DNA of 48,919 nt from Roseibacillus sp. (lineage in GTDB: Bacteria > Verrucomicrobiota > Verrucomicrobiia > Verrucomicrobiales > Akkermansiaceae): the NCBI GenBank assembly GCA_029242545.1, contig JAQWTV010000006.1, forward strand, positions 1 to 48,919, in the 5' to 3' direction. Position numbers and translations under genes: made by a program. Below, piece after piece: positions 42,312 through 48,919 of the stretch. Numbering within the stretch: position 1 is the stretch's first letter; each line of letters begins with the position of its first letter. Under the pieces are notes generated by a model. The model did not search any database. It was not told the DNA's origin and saw nothing but the letters and a program-made list of their open reading frames with translations.

Positions 42312-45038
42312 ATGAAATCAACTATCCTTACTCTGGCGTTTTTCTTCAGCGCCCTGTCCCTTCTTCATGCTCAGAACGCTCCCAAGGGTTTTGAAAAGGT
42401 TGATCAGGAGATTGTGATCACGGCTGTGCGGACACAGATGAAATACGATGTGCCTGCTTTCAACGTTAAACCTGAGAGTAGAGTGAAGCTCACCTTCAGG
42501 AACCCGGATGACCTGCCCCATAACCTCATCATCTGCACGCCCGGAAAGTCAAAAGGGAAAGACAAGGGAGGAGAGCTGATTGAGGCGGTTCTTGAGCTGG
42601 GAGCAAAGGGAGAAGAGATGAACTGGGAGCCGAAGGGGCATCCTCGTATTCTTCACAGCTCCGGGATGGTTCAACCAAAGAAGGAAGCAGTAATCTGGTT
42701 CAAGGTTCCCAAGGAAGAAGGAGCTTACCCTTACGTCTGCACATTCCCCGGGCACTTCACCCTGATGAACGGCATGATGAAGGTCTCCAGTAAGGATGCT
42801 CCGGGAGTTCCCAAGCAGGAAGTAAAGGAGAAGGATCGTTCCAAGGACCTTCTTAAGATCGGAGGTGAAGTAGTTGTGGCAGAGCGGACGCGAATTTTCC
42901 GGGCGCCGATCGTCAAATCGAGTGGCCGGGCTGTCCACGTGGGTCTGCCCGATGGAATGAACTACACTTTTGATCCGCGCACTCTTGCGGTTCGCAATAT
43001 CTGGGGAGGAGGATTTCTCAATCTTAACGAGGAGCGCAGGGGGCGCGGACAACCAAATTCACGGCGTGGGGACGGCTCTCAAACTTATATTGAGAATACG
43101 GGTATCCTCCGGCCTGTTGTTGGAGGCAGTGCCGTAGACTTTGAGTTCAAGGAGCCTGACGTGAAGGATCATAAGAATATTGAAAAGTGGCTCTGGGAGG
43201 ATCGCGATTTTCCCGACCTTCTGGCCTCGGTGGATGCTAACTACCATGGACATAGCGTGGAGTCTGCGACCGGGGATCCAGTGTTCCGATTCCGTGTAGG
43301 CCAGAATGAGTTCTTGCAGGGGATTCGGTTCTCCCAGGAAGGGCGGCTTGAAATTGTCCTGCGAGCGGAGTTGAAAACCAACCAGGTGTTTGACGTTTCA
43401 GAAGAGGGACTGAGCGACATCAAGGTGGGAGGCGGGAAGCTAGTCGATGGCAAGTGGACTCTGCAGGCGGGAACGGCTCAGGCTTACACGTTCAGTGCAA
43501 AATTGGAGAAGCCCCTGATGAGCCGTCCTTATGTAGCCAAGGAGGAGAACTGGGGAGAGCAACCCGTAGTGCGCAACAAGGACAAGGCGGGAAAGAAGGA
43601 AATGGAACTTCCGCCCGGATATTCCTTCGAGAACTGGGAAGCGCCCAAGGACATTTATGGAAGAGACCAGCTTTTTGAGCCTACTGGGATTGCAGTGGCC
43701 AAGGATGGGACCGTGGTAGTTGCTACGAGGACTGCTGGGATCTGGCGCATTCGGAATGATAAATGGACCAAGTTCGCAGAGGGGACTTACGAGTGCCTCG
43801 GAGTCTGGATCGAGGATGACAAGGGAGACCAGTTTGTTGTCATGCAGAAGCCCGAGCTGACCCGGATGAAGGATAGTAATGGTGATGGCCGTGGTGATAG
43901 TTTCGAGACTGTCTGTGATGACTACGGGTTTCACGGTAACTATCATGAATACGCGCATGGTCCGGTGAGGGATAAGGAGGGGAATTATTATTTCTCCTTG
44001 AATCTTTCGCATGGGGGCAGTGAGCGTACCTCGTGGCGTGCGGGCGGACCGTTCATGGGATCCATGGGTGGTTACCGGGGATGGGCGTGTCGGGTTACCC
44101 CCGAAGGAAAATTTGAGCCTTTCGCCAATGGTCTCCGGAGTCCAGCAGGTCTTGGAGTCGATCCAGAAGGGCGTATCTGGTATGCCGAAAACCAGGGAGA
44201 GTATGTCGGGTCCTCGAAGGTGGTCCCCCTTGAAAAGGGAAAGTTCTACGGCCACCTTTCTGGACTATTGACCCTCGAGGGAAAGATGAAGCCGGACTCG
44301 GATGAGCTGAAATTCGACAAGTGGAAGGATAAGATTCGTAAGGGTGCGGTGTGGCTTCCACATGGCATGGTCGCCAACTCACCTGGTAATCCAACCTGGG
44401 ATACTACCGGTGGCAAGTTTGGCCCATTCGAGGGACAGATGTTCCTCGGAGATCAGACACTTTCTAATCTGTTCAGGGTTGTTCCAGAGCAGGTCAATGG
44501 AATTGATCAGGGGTGTGTTATCCCCTTTGGGCGATTCTTTGCCTCCGGGGTGATGCGCCCTGTGTTTCTGCCGGATGGCAGCCTTCTGGTGGGGCAGACT
44601 GGGCGTGGCTGGGGTGCCTGGGGTGGGCAACAGGCAAGCCTGCAGCGGATCGTGTATGACGGGAAGACTGTGGCAGCTGCCATCCATCATGCAAAAGCTG
44701 CCAAGACCGGATTCCTTCTCAGCCTCACTCAGCCGGTGGGTCAAGCGGTCAGCGAGGAGCAGCTGGCTGGGAAACTCAAGGTTCGTTCCTGGTTTTATAC
44801 TAATACGGGGCGCTATGGGTCACCCAGGCATGAGGAGCGGGATGATGCCATTGAGCGTGTGCACATCGACGATGACCGAAAGAGTGTTCTGGTCGTGATG
44901 AAAGACTTCGGATCAGGCGACAAGAAGTGGCTGGACCGGCTCTATCATATCGAAATGCCGGATACCAAGGATGTCTTCGGAACAGCACCGGTCACAAGCT
45001 CGGTGCGGGCCTACTTCACCCTGCGGATCATCCCCTGA
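42312..45038 (+). CDS. Azurin/plastocyanin-like domain fused to PVC-type propeller
   Basis: The ATG at 42312 is directly followed by a signal peptide (MKSTILTLAFFFSALSLLHA). Residues 25-157 form a type 1 copper (cupredoxin) domain with ligands H70 (DLPHNLI), C143, H148 and M152 (YVCTFPGHFTLM). The Cys-to-His (+5) and Cys-to-Met (+9) spacing is that of azurin. The middle (about 195-415) is a beta-rich region with similarity to DUF6797-associated proteins. The C-terminal half is a propeller (LFEPTGIAVAKDGTVVVATRTAGIW, MKDSNGDGRGD, SPAGLGVDPEGRIWYAENQGE and LPDGSLLVGQTGRGWG) of the sugar-dehydrogenase-like type. It is probably a periplasmic redox enzyme passing electrons through its own copper domain; this is inference. 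The total is 908 residues. It ends at a strong terminator. Confidence 0.88.
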   Translation: MKSTILTLAFFFSALSLLHAQNAPKGFEKVDQEIVITAVRTQMKYDVPAFNVKPESRVKLTFRNPDDLPHNLIICTPGKSKGKDKGGELIEAVLELGAKGEEMNWEPKGHPRILHSSGMVQPKKEAVIWFKVPKEEGAYPYVCTFPGHFTLMNGMMKVSSKDAPGVPKQEVKEKDRSKDLLKIGGEVVVAERTRIFRAPIVKSSGRAVHVGLPDGMNYTFDPRTLAVRNIWGGGFLNLNEERRGRGQPNSRRGDGSQTYIENTGILRPVVGGSAVDFEFKEPDVKDHKNIEKWLWEDRDFPDLLASVDANYHGHSVESATGDPVFRFRVGQNEFLQGIRFSQEGRLEIVLRAELKTNQVFDVSEEGLSDIKVGGGKLVDGKWTLQAGTAQAYTFSAKLEKPLMSRPYVAKEENWGEQPVVRNKDKAGKKEMELPPGYSFENWEAPKDIYGRDQLFEPTGIAVAKDGTVVVATRTAGIWRIRNDKWTKFAEGTYECLGVWIEDDKGDQFVVMQKPELTRMKDSNGDGRGDSFETVCDDYGFHGNYHEYAHGPVRDKEGNYYFSLNLSHGGSERTSWRAGGPFMGSMGGYRGWACRVTPEGKFEPFANGLRSPAGLGVDPEGRIWYAENQGEYVGSSKVVPLEKGKFYGHLSGLLTLEGKMKPDSDELKFDKWKDKIRKGAVWLPHGMVANSPGNPTWDTTGGKFGPFEGQMFLGDQTLSNLFRVVPEQVNGIDQGCVIPFGRFFASGVMRPVFLPDGSLLVGQTGRGWGAWGGQQASLQRIVYDGKTVAAAIHHAKAAKTGFLLSLTQPVGQAVSEEQLAGKLKVRSWFYTNTGRYGSPRHEERDDAIERVHIDDDRKSVLVVMKDFGSGDKKWLDRLYHIEMPDTKDVFGTAPVTSSVRAYFTLRIIP

Positions 45039-45075
45039 TCCTAGTCAGGTTTCGGGCTTTTCCCGAGAAGCTATC

Positions 45076-45104
45076 ACCGCCCTCTCCGATGAGGGCGGTT
45101 TTTG
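45076..45104 (+). terminator. Rho-independent terminator
   Basis: A perfect nine-base stem ACCGCCCTC / GAGGGCGGT with a six-base loop TCCGAT is followed directly by a T-run. It lies 38 bases after the stop of the azurin-like/propeller gene. The T-run is only on the plus-strand side, so it terminates that gene rather than the convergent amidohydrolase gene. Confidence 0.92.
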
Positions 45105-45125
45105 TGTACAGGAAAGGTGCGCCCT

Positions 45126-46049
45126 TTACTTCAAGGGGAGGCGGTAGGCAGTGGCGGAATTTCTCCAGTAGTAATCCTCACGAGCCTCTGCTCCCTTGCC
45201 GGAGATCCAGCTGTCTACGAGCTTCAGGAAGCTTGCGTAGCTCCCGCTATGCTTGGTGCATGGCCAGTTGGAACCGTAGATGAGTCGCCTAGATCCGAAG
45301 TGCGTCCAGAGAGCGTCGAGGACTGCCCTGTAATGGCTCGGCTCCTTGATCGCGGGCTGCGTTGCACACCGCTGATACAGTCCGGAAATCTTGCAGTAGA
45401 CATTCTTGTTGGATGCAAGGCTCTCAACTGCGGTCATCCATTCCCGGGAGGGAGGTTTGCCATCGAAATCATATCCAAGGCAGTGGTCGACTACGATGGT
45501 CAGGTTGGGAATAGTTCTTGCCAGCTTGTCCGCGATCTTGATGCCGGGAATTCCTCCTCCATTGGTCAGGTAGTCCATGGTGAGGCTCTGCTGTGACAGC
45601 ATGTTAAGATTTGAGAGGACCAGATCGTGGGTAAAGTCGATGGGCTTGGAGCCCCGGGCTCGTACGCCCACGAAGCGCCGGTCCCTTTTCAGATGAGCGA
45701 CATGCTGGGAAAAATCCTCGCGGTAGACATCCACATTTCCGACGAGGCCAATGTAGAAAGGGTCACCCTTGACCAAGTCGAGTACCCATCGGTTGTCTTC
45801 GAGACGATCGCTTGCCTCGACAACGACTACCCCGGTCACTCCCGCAGCTTTTGCTAATCTACTGTATTCCGTCGGGAGATGGGGTTTGTAGAGCACCTTG
45901 TCCTTTTCCGGAGGCCAGCCGACCTTCTGCTCCCGCGTTGTGTCGTAGAGATGGATGTGGGTATCGATGAGATGTTTGACGGGTTTAATATCGGCTCCGG
46001 CTATCTGGGATCCGATCAGGGCGAGGAAGAGTGCCTTGCTGGTGTTCAT
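45126..46049 (-). CDS. Exported amidohydrolase-family TIM-barrel hydrolase (lactonase-like)
   Basis: The ATG at 46049 is chosen because it is followed by a signal-like segment (MNTSKALFLALIGSQIAGA). The ATG at 46091 adds 14 residues without signal character. The protein begins its barrel with HLIDTHIHLYD (metal-binding H-x-H). It continues with GVTGVVVVEASDRLEDNRWVLDL, LTIVVDHCLGYDF and RLIYGSNWPCTK near the C terminus, where the last barrel acidic residue would normally be. This resembles the amidohydrolase-2 group that includes L-fuconolactonase and related sugar lactonases. An exported form is common in Verrucomicrobia. It is the last gene of the operon with the second O-acetylesterase, the PhoD-like phosphatase and the NamZ-like fragment, 51 bases after the esterase. 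Confidence 0.85.
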   Translation of the reverse strand: MNTSKALFLALIGSQIAGADIKPVKHLIDTHIHLYDTTREQKVGWPPEKDKVLYKPHLPTEYSRLAKAAGVTGVVVVEASDRLEDNRWVLDLVKGDPFYIGLVGNVDVYREDFSQHVAHLKRDRRFVGVRARGSKPIDFTHDLVLSNLNMLSQQSLTMDYLTNGGGIPGIKIADKLARTIPNLTIVVDHCLGYDFDGKPPSREWMTAVESLASNKNVYCKISGLYQRCATQPAIKEPSHYRAVLDALWTHFGSRRLIYGSNWPCTKHSGSYASFLKLVDSWISGKGAEAREDYYWRNSATAYRLPLK

Positions 46050-46100
46050 GTCAAAATGAGGGAAAGGTCTACCGATCTCGGGGTTGAACAATTGACGCCT

Positions 46101-47453
46101 TTATTCTCCGGTGCCGCCTGTCCAATTTTCAGTCTGGAATGGGGAGGCAGGAAGTCCTTCTCCATTGATCAGATTGGGGTTTGCGACCTTATGCCAGCCA
46201 AACCGGACCTGAGTAGGCTGTTTGATCTTCTCAGCGGTCACGAGAACCTGATCGCCGACAATTTTTGCATCAGCGTCCACGAATTGACCGTCCGCACCCG
46301 CAATTTGAAATTCTGAAAGGCTCTTCCCATCTCTTGCCTTGAGGCCGTTTGCGTGAGCAAAGGCCAGGCGGATTCTGCTCTTTTCAATCTTCATGGCCTT
46401 GAAAAGGGGGCCGGAGTAGATCACGTCCTTGCTCTTGTAGTGCTTTGCCAGGGCCCAGCGAGCCAGCCGGCCACCCACCTCATGTTTGTTCCGAGGGTGG
46501 ATATCCCCGATGTTGTGTACGATGTCCGTGGTTACTGCCATTCCCGTATGAGGAATCTTGAGGGTGGCGCACTGAGCTTCCCAGAGGGCGGGAAGTTGTC
46601 CCGAAGCGTAGGAACCTCCACTCCACGGAGCAATCTGGACAAAGTAGAAAGGCATACTCTTATTGTTAAACACGCGACGCCATCCCTCGATAAGATCTCT
46701 CATCTTTCCGGTATACGCTAAGCCGTTTTTCTGGATGCAATTGGTCTCGCCCTGATACCAGATCGTGCCGGTTACCGAAAAATCCACAATTGGAGCAATC
46801 ATACCGTTATACATTTTTCCTGAGCCAGCACCTGTAACAGTCCAGGGCTCAATGGGAGAGCCACCCCACGAGCTATTGATCAGCCCAACGGGAACACTCT
46901 GGTCCGCATGGATCGCTTTACCAAAATGGTAGAGGACCGCGGAAAACCCAGGGATATTAGAAGAAGTGCATGGCTTCCATGCCGCATTGACATCGGCCTG
47001 TGGAGTGTCGAACTGTTTCTTCGGAATGTGAAAGAGACGAATTCCCGGGTGGTTGGCGGCCTTGACGAACTCATCGCGGCCTTCGCTCTGATTCAGGTTC
47101 CACTCCATATTGGACTGCCCGGATCCAATCCACACGTCACCAATCAAGATGTCTTCTAGAATGATGGTGTTGTTCCCCTTGATGGTCATCTTATGGGACT
47201 TGCCTCCATCGGCCTTCAATGCAGGCAGGTCGATGCGCCACTTGCCGTTCTCGTCGGCGGTTGTAGAAAAGCTGCGCGGCCCGAACTTGAGGGAAACCTT
47301 TTCTCCGGAGTCGGCAGTTCCCCAGACCTTCAGCGGAGCGTCCCTTTGGAGCACCATATGACTCCCAAAAATACGAGGAAGAGAGACGTCAGCCAGTGCT
47401 GCTAGGGGCAGAATGCCGAGAAGAAAGGCGAGAAGTGCGAGCGTATGTTTCAT
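46101..47453 (-). CDS. Sialate O-acetylesterase-like exported SGNH esterase (second copy)
   Basis: Exported esterase of the SASA/DUF303 family, 450 residues from the ATG at 47453. This start has a strong Shine-Dalgarno and is followed by the signal peptide KHTLALLAFLLGILPLAALA; the longer frame from 47618 would run into the PhoD-like gene. Marks: LPRIFGSHMVLQRDAPLKVWG, DVWIGSGQSNMEWNL with the nucleophile Ser, GLINSSWGGSPIEPW, GTIWYQGETNC, and IGDIHPRNKHEVGGRLA with the Asp/His pair. It removes O-acetyl groups from sialic acid or another acetylated sugar. It has the same domain layout as the copy at 20617-22197 but a different operon context. Confidence 0.92.
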   Translation of the reverse strand: MKHTLALLAFLLGILPLAALADVSLPRIFGSHMVLQRDAPLKVWGTADSGEKVSLKFGPRSFSTTADENGKWRIDLPALKADGGKSHKMTIKGNNTIILEDILIGDVWIGSGQSNMEWNLNQSEGRDEFVKAANHPGIRLFHIPKKQFDTPQADVNAAWKPCTSSNIPGFSAVLYHFGKAIHADQSVPVGLINSSWGGSPIEPWTVTGAGSGKMYNGMIAPIVDFSVTGTIWYQGETNCIQKNGLAYTGKMRDLIEGWRRVFNNKSMPFYFVQIAPWSGGSYASGQLPALWEAQCATLKIPHTGMAVTTDIVHNIGDIHPRNKHEVGGRLARWALAKHYKSKDVIYSGPLFKAMKIEKSRIRLAFAHANGLKARDGKSLSEFQIAGADGQFVDADAKIVGDQVLVTAEKIKQPTQVRFGWHKVANPNLINGEGLPASPFQTENWTGGTGE

Positions 47454-47462
47454 GGTGGCCTG

Positions 47463-47469
47463 CCTTCCT
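47463..47469 (-). promoter_or_regulatory. Strong Shine-Dalgarno before the second O-acetylesterase
   Basis: AGGAAGG on the minus strand ends nine bases before the ATG at 47453. This decides the start against the longer upstream reading frame. Confidence 0.7.
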
Positions 47470-47505
47470 AAAGAGAAAGAAGACCGGGCGCCAGCGTAAA
47501 GGCCC

Positions 47506-48732
47506 CTAGGGGTGGCTGAGCTCCGAGAGCTTCCATGTCCGATCGACGGGGACTTTCCGATTGCCCATGATGACGCGTACGCGGATGGAGGGATCCGCCA
47601 CGGTCGAGTCAAAGTCAATGGATGCGAAGCTGAGATTTTTACTATTAGCCACTCCGGAAGAGATGATTTCTACAAGTGGGTATCCCACGCGCGTTGATTC
47701 ATGATGTTGCCATACGACTGAATTATGAATGTCTCCCGACATGTAGACGACCCCATTGATTTTGTGTTCCCGAATAGCATCGAAAAGTCGATGGCGGGCA
47801 AAGGTGTAGATTTTCCACCCATCGCTCTTGCTGTGATTCAGGGTGCTTCCAGAGGCGATGACCTTGAACTTCGCGCGTGAATTCCTGAGGCCATTCAGAA
47901 GCCATTGGAACTGCTCATCTCCGAGCATGCGCTTATTCTTATCGTCTGGGGCATCATCCGGACTACGGTGGTAACGCCCGTCGACTACAAAGAACTCAAC
48001 TTCTCCCCACATGAACCGGAAAAAGGCCCCTGGAGTCTGGGCAGTTCCGGCAGCCGGATTGACCCAGAACTGCTTCCAGCCTGCCAACGACCCTTCTTTT
48101 CCTGGGGCGGTTCCATCCGAATTATTCGGGCCATAGTCGTGATCGTCCCATATCGCGTAAGTCGGGATGTTGCGTATGACCGCTGCGAATTCCGGGATCC
48201 TGCGGTAGCGCAGGTGATGTGCCCATTGAATCGAAGGGTCCGTCGTATCTGAATACTGAGTGTCACCCACGGTGAGGTGGAGATCGGGCTTCTGCTCGCG
48301 GATAATATCCCATGAGTCCTGTGGTTGACCGACCTTCATGCAGGAGGTGAGGACCATGCGGAATTTATGTGGGGTGCCGGCTTGCGGAGGAGTTCGGAAG
48401 GAACCGGTAAGTTGCCCGGATGTGACGCCATTTACCCTTACCCCATGGTGATAAAAGGTATCCGGGTTTAGCCCCTGCAGGGTTGCAACTTGCAGGACTC
48501 CTCCGAATTTTCCTGCAGGGTTTTTAATCTGATTGAAGGGGAGTGGTTTATCGAACAGTCGCTTTTTATCCGGTGAGACGAAGGCCTCGCATCTGGCGTT
48601 ATGAGGGGAGAAGATCCATATCTGGGCAGAGTCGGGAGTGACGTTGCCAATCAGGGGGCCTGCTGTCTGCTCTTGAGCGGCAGAGAGGAGAGGGCACAGG
48701 AGGAATAGAAAGAAAGAGAAGGCGGGTTTCAT
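47506..48732 (-). CDS. PhoD-like metallophosphatase (alkaline phosphatase D family)
   Basis: Exported protein of 408 residues with signal peptide KPAFSFFLFLLCPLLSAAQ. An N-terminal fibronectin-like domain (about 22-115, GPLIGNVTPDSAQIWIFSP) precedes the metallophosphatase domain. Metal-binding motifs are LHLTVGDTQYSD, YAIWDDHDYGPNNSDG, ASGSTLNH and GVVYMSGDIHNSVVW. Relatives hydrolyse phosphomonoesters or phosphodiesters outside the cytoplasm and are often phosphate-regulated, though no pho box is recognised here. The start lies nine bases after the stop of the NamZ-like gene, so the two are probably co-transcribed. The second O-acetylesterase begins 52 bases downstream. Confidence 0.9.
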   Translation of the reverse strand: MKPAFSFFLFLLCPLLSAAQEQTAGPLIGNVTPDSAQIWIFSPHNARCEAFVSPDKKRLFDKPLPFNQIKNPAGKFGGVLQVATLQGLNPDTFYHHGVRVNGVTSGQLTGSFRTPPQAGTPHKFRMVLTSCMKVGQPQDSWDIIREQKPDLHLTVGDTQYSDTTDPSIQWAHHLRYRRIPEFAAVIRNIPTYAIWDDHDYGPNNSDGTAPGKEGSLAGWKQFWVNPAAGTAQTPGAFFRFMWGEVEFFVVDGRYHRSPDDAPDDKNKRMLGDEQFQWLLNGLRNSRAKFKVIASGSTLNHSKSDGWKIYTFARHRLFDAIREHKINGVVYMSGDIHNSVVWQHHESTRVGYPLVEIISSGVANSKNLSFASIDFDSTVADPSIRVRVIMGNRKVPVDRTWKLSELSHP

Positions 48733-48741
48733 GATAGGGGC

Positions 48742-48918
48742 TTATTGATACAGCAGAAAGTTTCTGCAGCGTTCTCTAAAGCTGTCCAAGTCTTTTTCCC
48801 ACTCCGCGATGACGGACTTATAAGGAAGCTGGTCCAAAATCGCCTTTTCGGTGAAGGGGTGGCAGAGAAGGGTGTTCAGCTTTTCGGTTTGCCATTGGTT
48901 CGGGTAGAGTTTCCGCAG
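48742..48918 (-). CDS. C-terminal fragment, probable NamZ/DUF1343 exo-muramidase, cut by window edge
   Basis: Only the last 58 codons are inside the window. The frame is open to the right edge and ends at a TAA (minus strand) at 48742-48744. The translated end reads LRKLYPNQWQTEKLNTLLCH, then a segment with KSVIAEWEKDLDSF, and finally RERCRNFLLYQ. The pattern of a helix with a Trp, Phe-x-x-x-R and a final LLY matches the C terminus of DUF1343 proteins. In this family NamZ removes terminal N-acetylmuramic acid from peptidoglycan. The fragment is too short to show catalytic residues, so the call rests on this pattern only. The PhoD-like gene starts nine bases after it. Confidence 0.55.
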   Translation of the reverse strand: MRKLYPNQWQTEKLNTLLCHPFTEKAILDQLPYKSVIAEWEKDLDSFRERCRNFLLYQ

Positions 48919-48919
48919 T

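Noticed and set aside
43440..44255. 271-codon minus-strand open frame opposite the propeller gene
   Set aside because: Antisense to conserved propeller blades; no motif of its own.
1..48919. CRISPR array, insertion sequence, integrase, tRNA or rRNA
   Set aside because: No regular repeats with spacers, transposase or integrase motifs, terminal inverted repeats, or RNA-gene signatures were seen on reading either strand.

Overview
The window is about 49 kb of chromosomal sequence from a Gram-negative bacterium of the PVC group, most likely a Verrucomicrobiota member of aquatic type. The evidence is the combination of families: DUF1501, DUF1549/DUF1553, planctomycete-type cytochrome domains fused to WD40 repeats, DUF6797-type propeller proteins, lamin-tail/CotH exoproteins, an H-X9-DG prepilin, several Cys-type sulfatases and two sialate O-acetylesterases. 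Almost every product carries a signal peptide or membrane anchor. No rRNA, tRNA, CRISPR array, transposase or phage gene was seen. Coding density is high. Many genes are tightly packed, with 4-base stop/start overlaps and some TTG or GTG starts.

Layout. 1-3.9 kb (+): the 3' part of a DUF6797/propeller protein and a secreted repeat protein. 3.9-8.2 kb (-): a four-gene operon of small membrane protein, Na+/solute symporter, MetE-like zinc methyltransferase and sulfatase. 8.4-10.8 kb: an enolase-superfamily enzyme and a convergent MDR oxidoreductase. 10.9-20.4 kb: a 1704-residue CotH/lamin-tail exoprotein, divergent from a VTC polyphosphate-polymerase-like protein, a DUF4956 membrane protein and a prepilin-like protein, followed by a membrane-anchored prenyltransferase-like toroid protein. 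20.6-24.6 kb (-): MBOAT O-acyltransferase, SGNH partner and sialate O-acetylesterase. 24.7-33.0 kb (+): DUF1501, TolB-like, PPC-type, Ig/DUF1549/DUF1553 and cytochrome-WD40 proteins, then a small tandem Cys-motif protein. 33.2-41.2 kb (+): a second CotH/lamin-tail protein, a sialidase-like protein and two sulfatases. 41.2-45.1 kb: an esterase (-) and an azurin-like/propeller fusion (+) ending at a clear terminator. 45.1-48.9 kb (-): a NamZ-like fragment, PhoD-like phosphatase, sialate O-acetylesterase and amidohydrolase.

How the genes fit together. Much of the window looks like machinery for sulfated, acetylated or sialylated polysaccharides: three sulfatases, two acetylesterases, a sialidase-like propeller, an esterase, a lactonase-like amidohydrolase, an enolase-superfamily enzyme and a symporter. 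The best candidate for an undescribed system is the CotH-VTC-DUF4956-prepilin locus at 10.9-18.7 kb. It pairs a predicted cytosolic polyphosphate/nucleotide-handling enzyme and a membrane protein with a giant secreted kinase-fold protein and a pseudopilin. A second candidate is the MBOAT/SGNH/acetylesterase operon, which has an acetyl-group writer and eraser side by side. All functions are read from sequence patterns and remembered family features. No database search was run.
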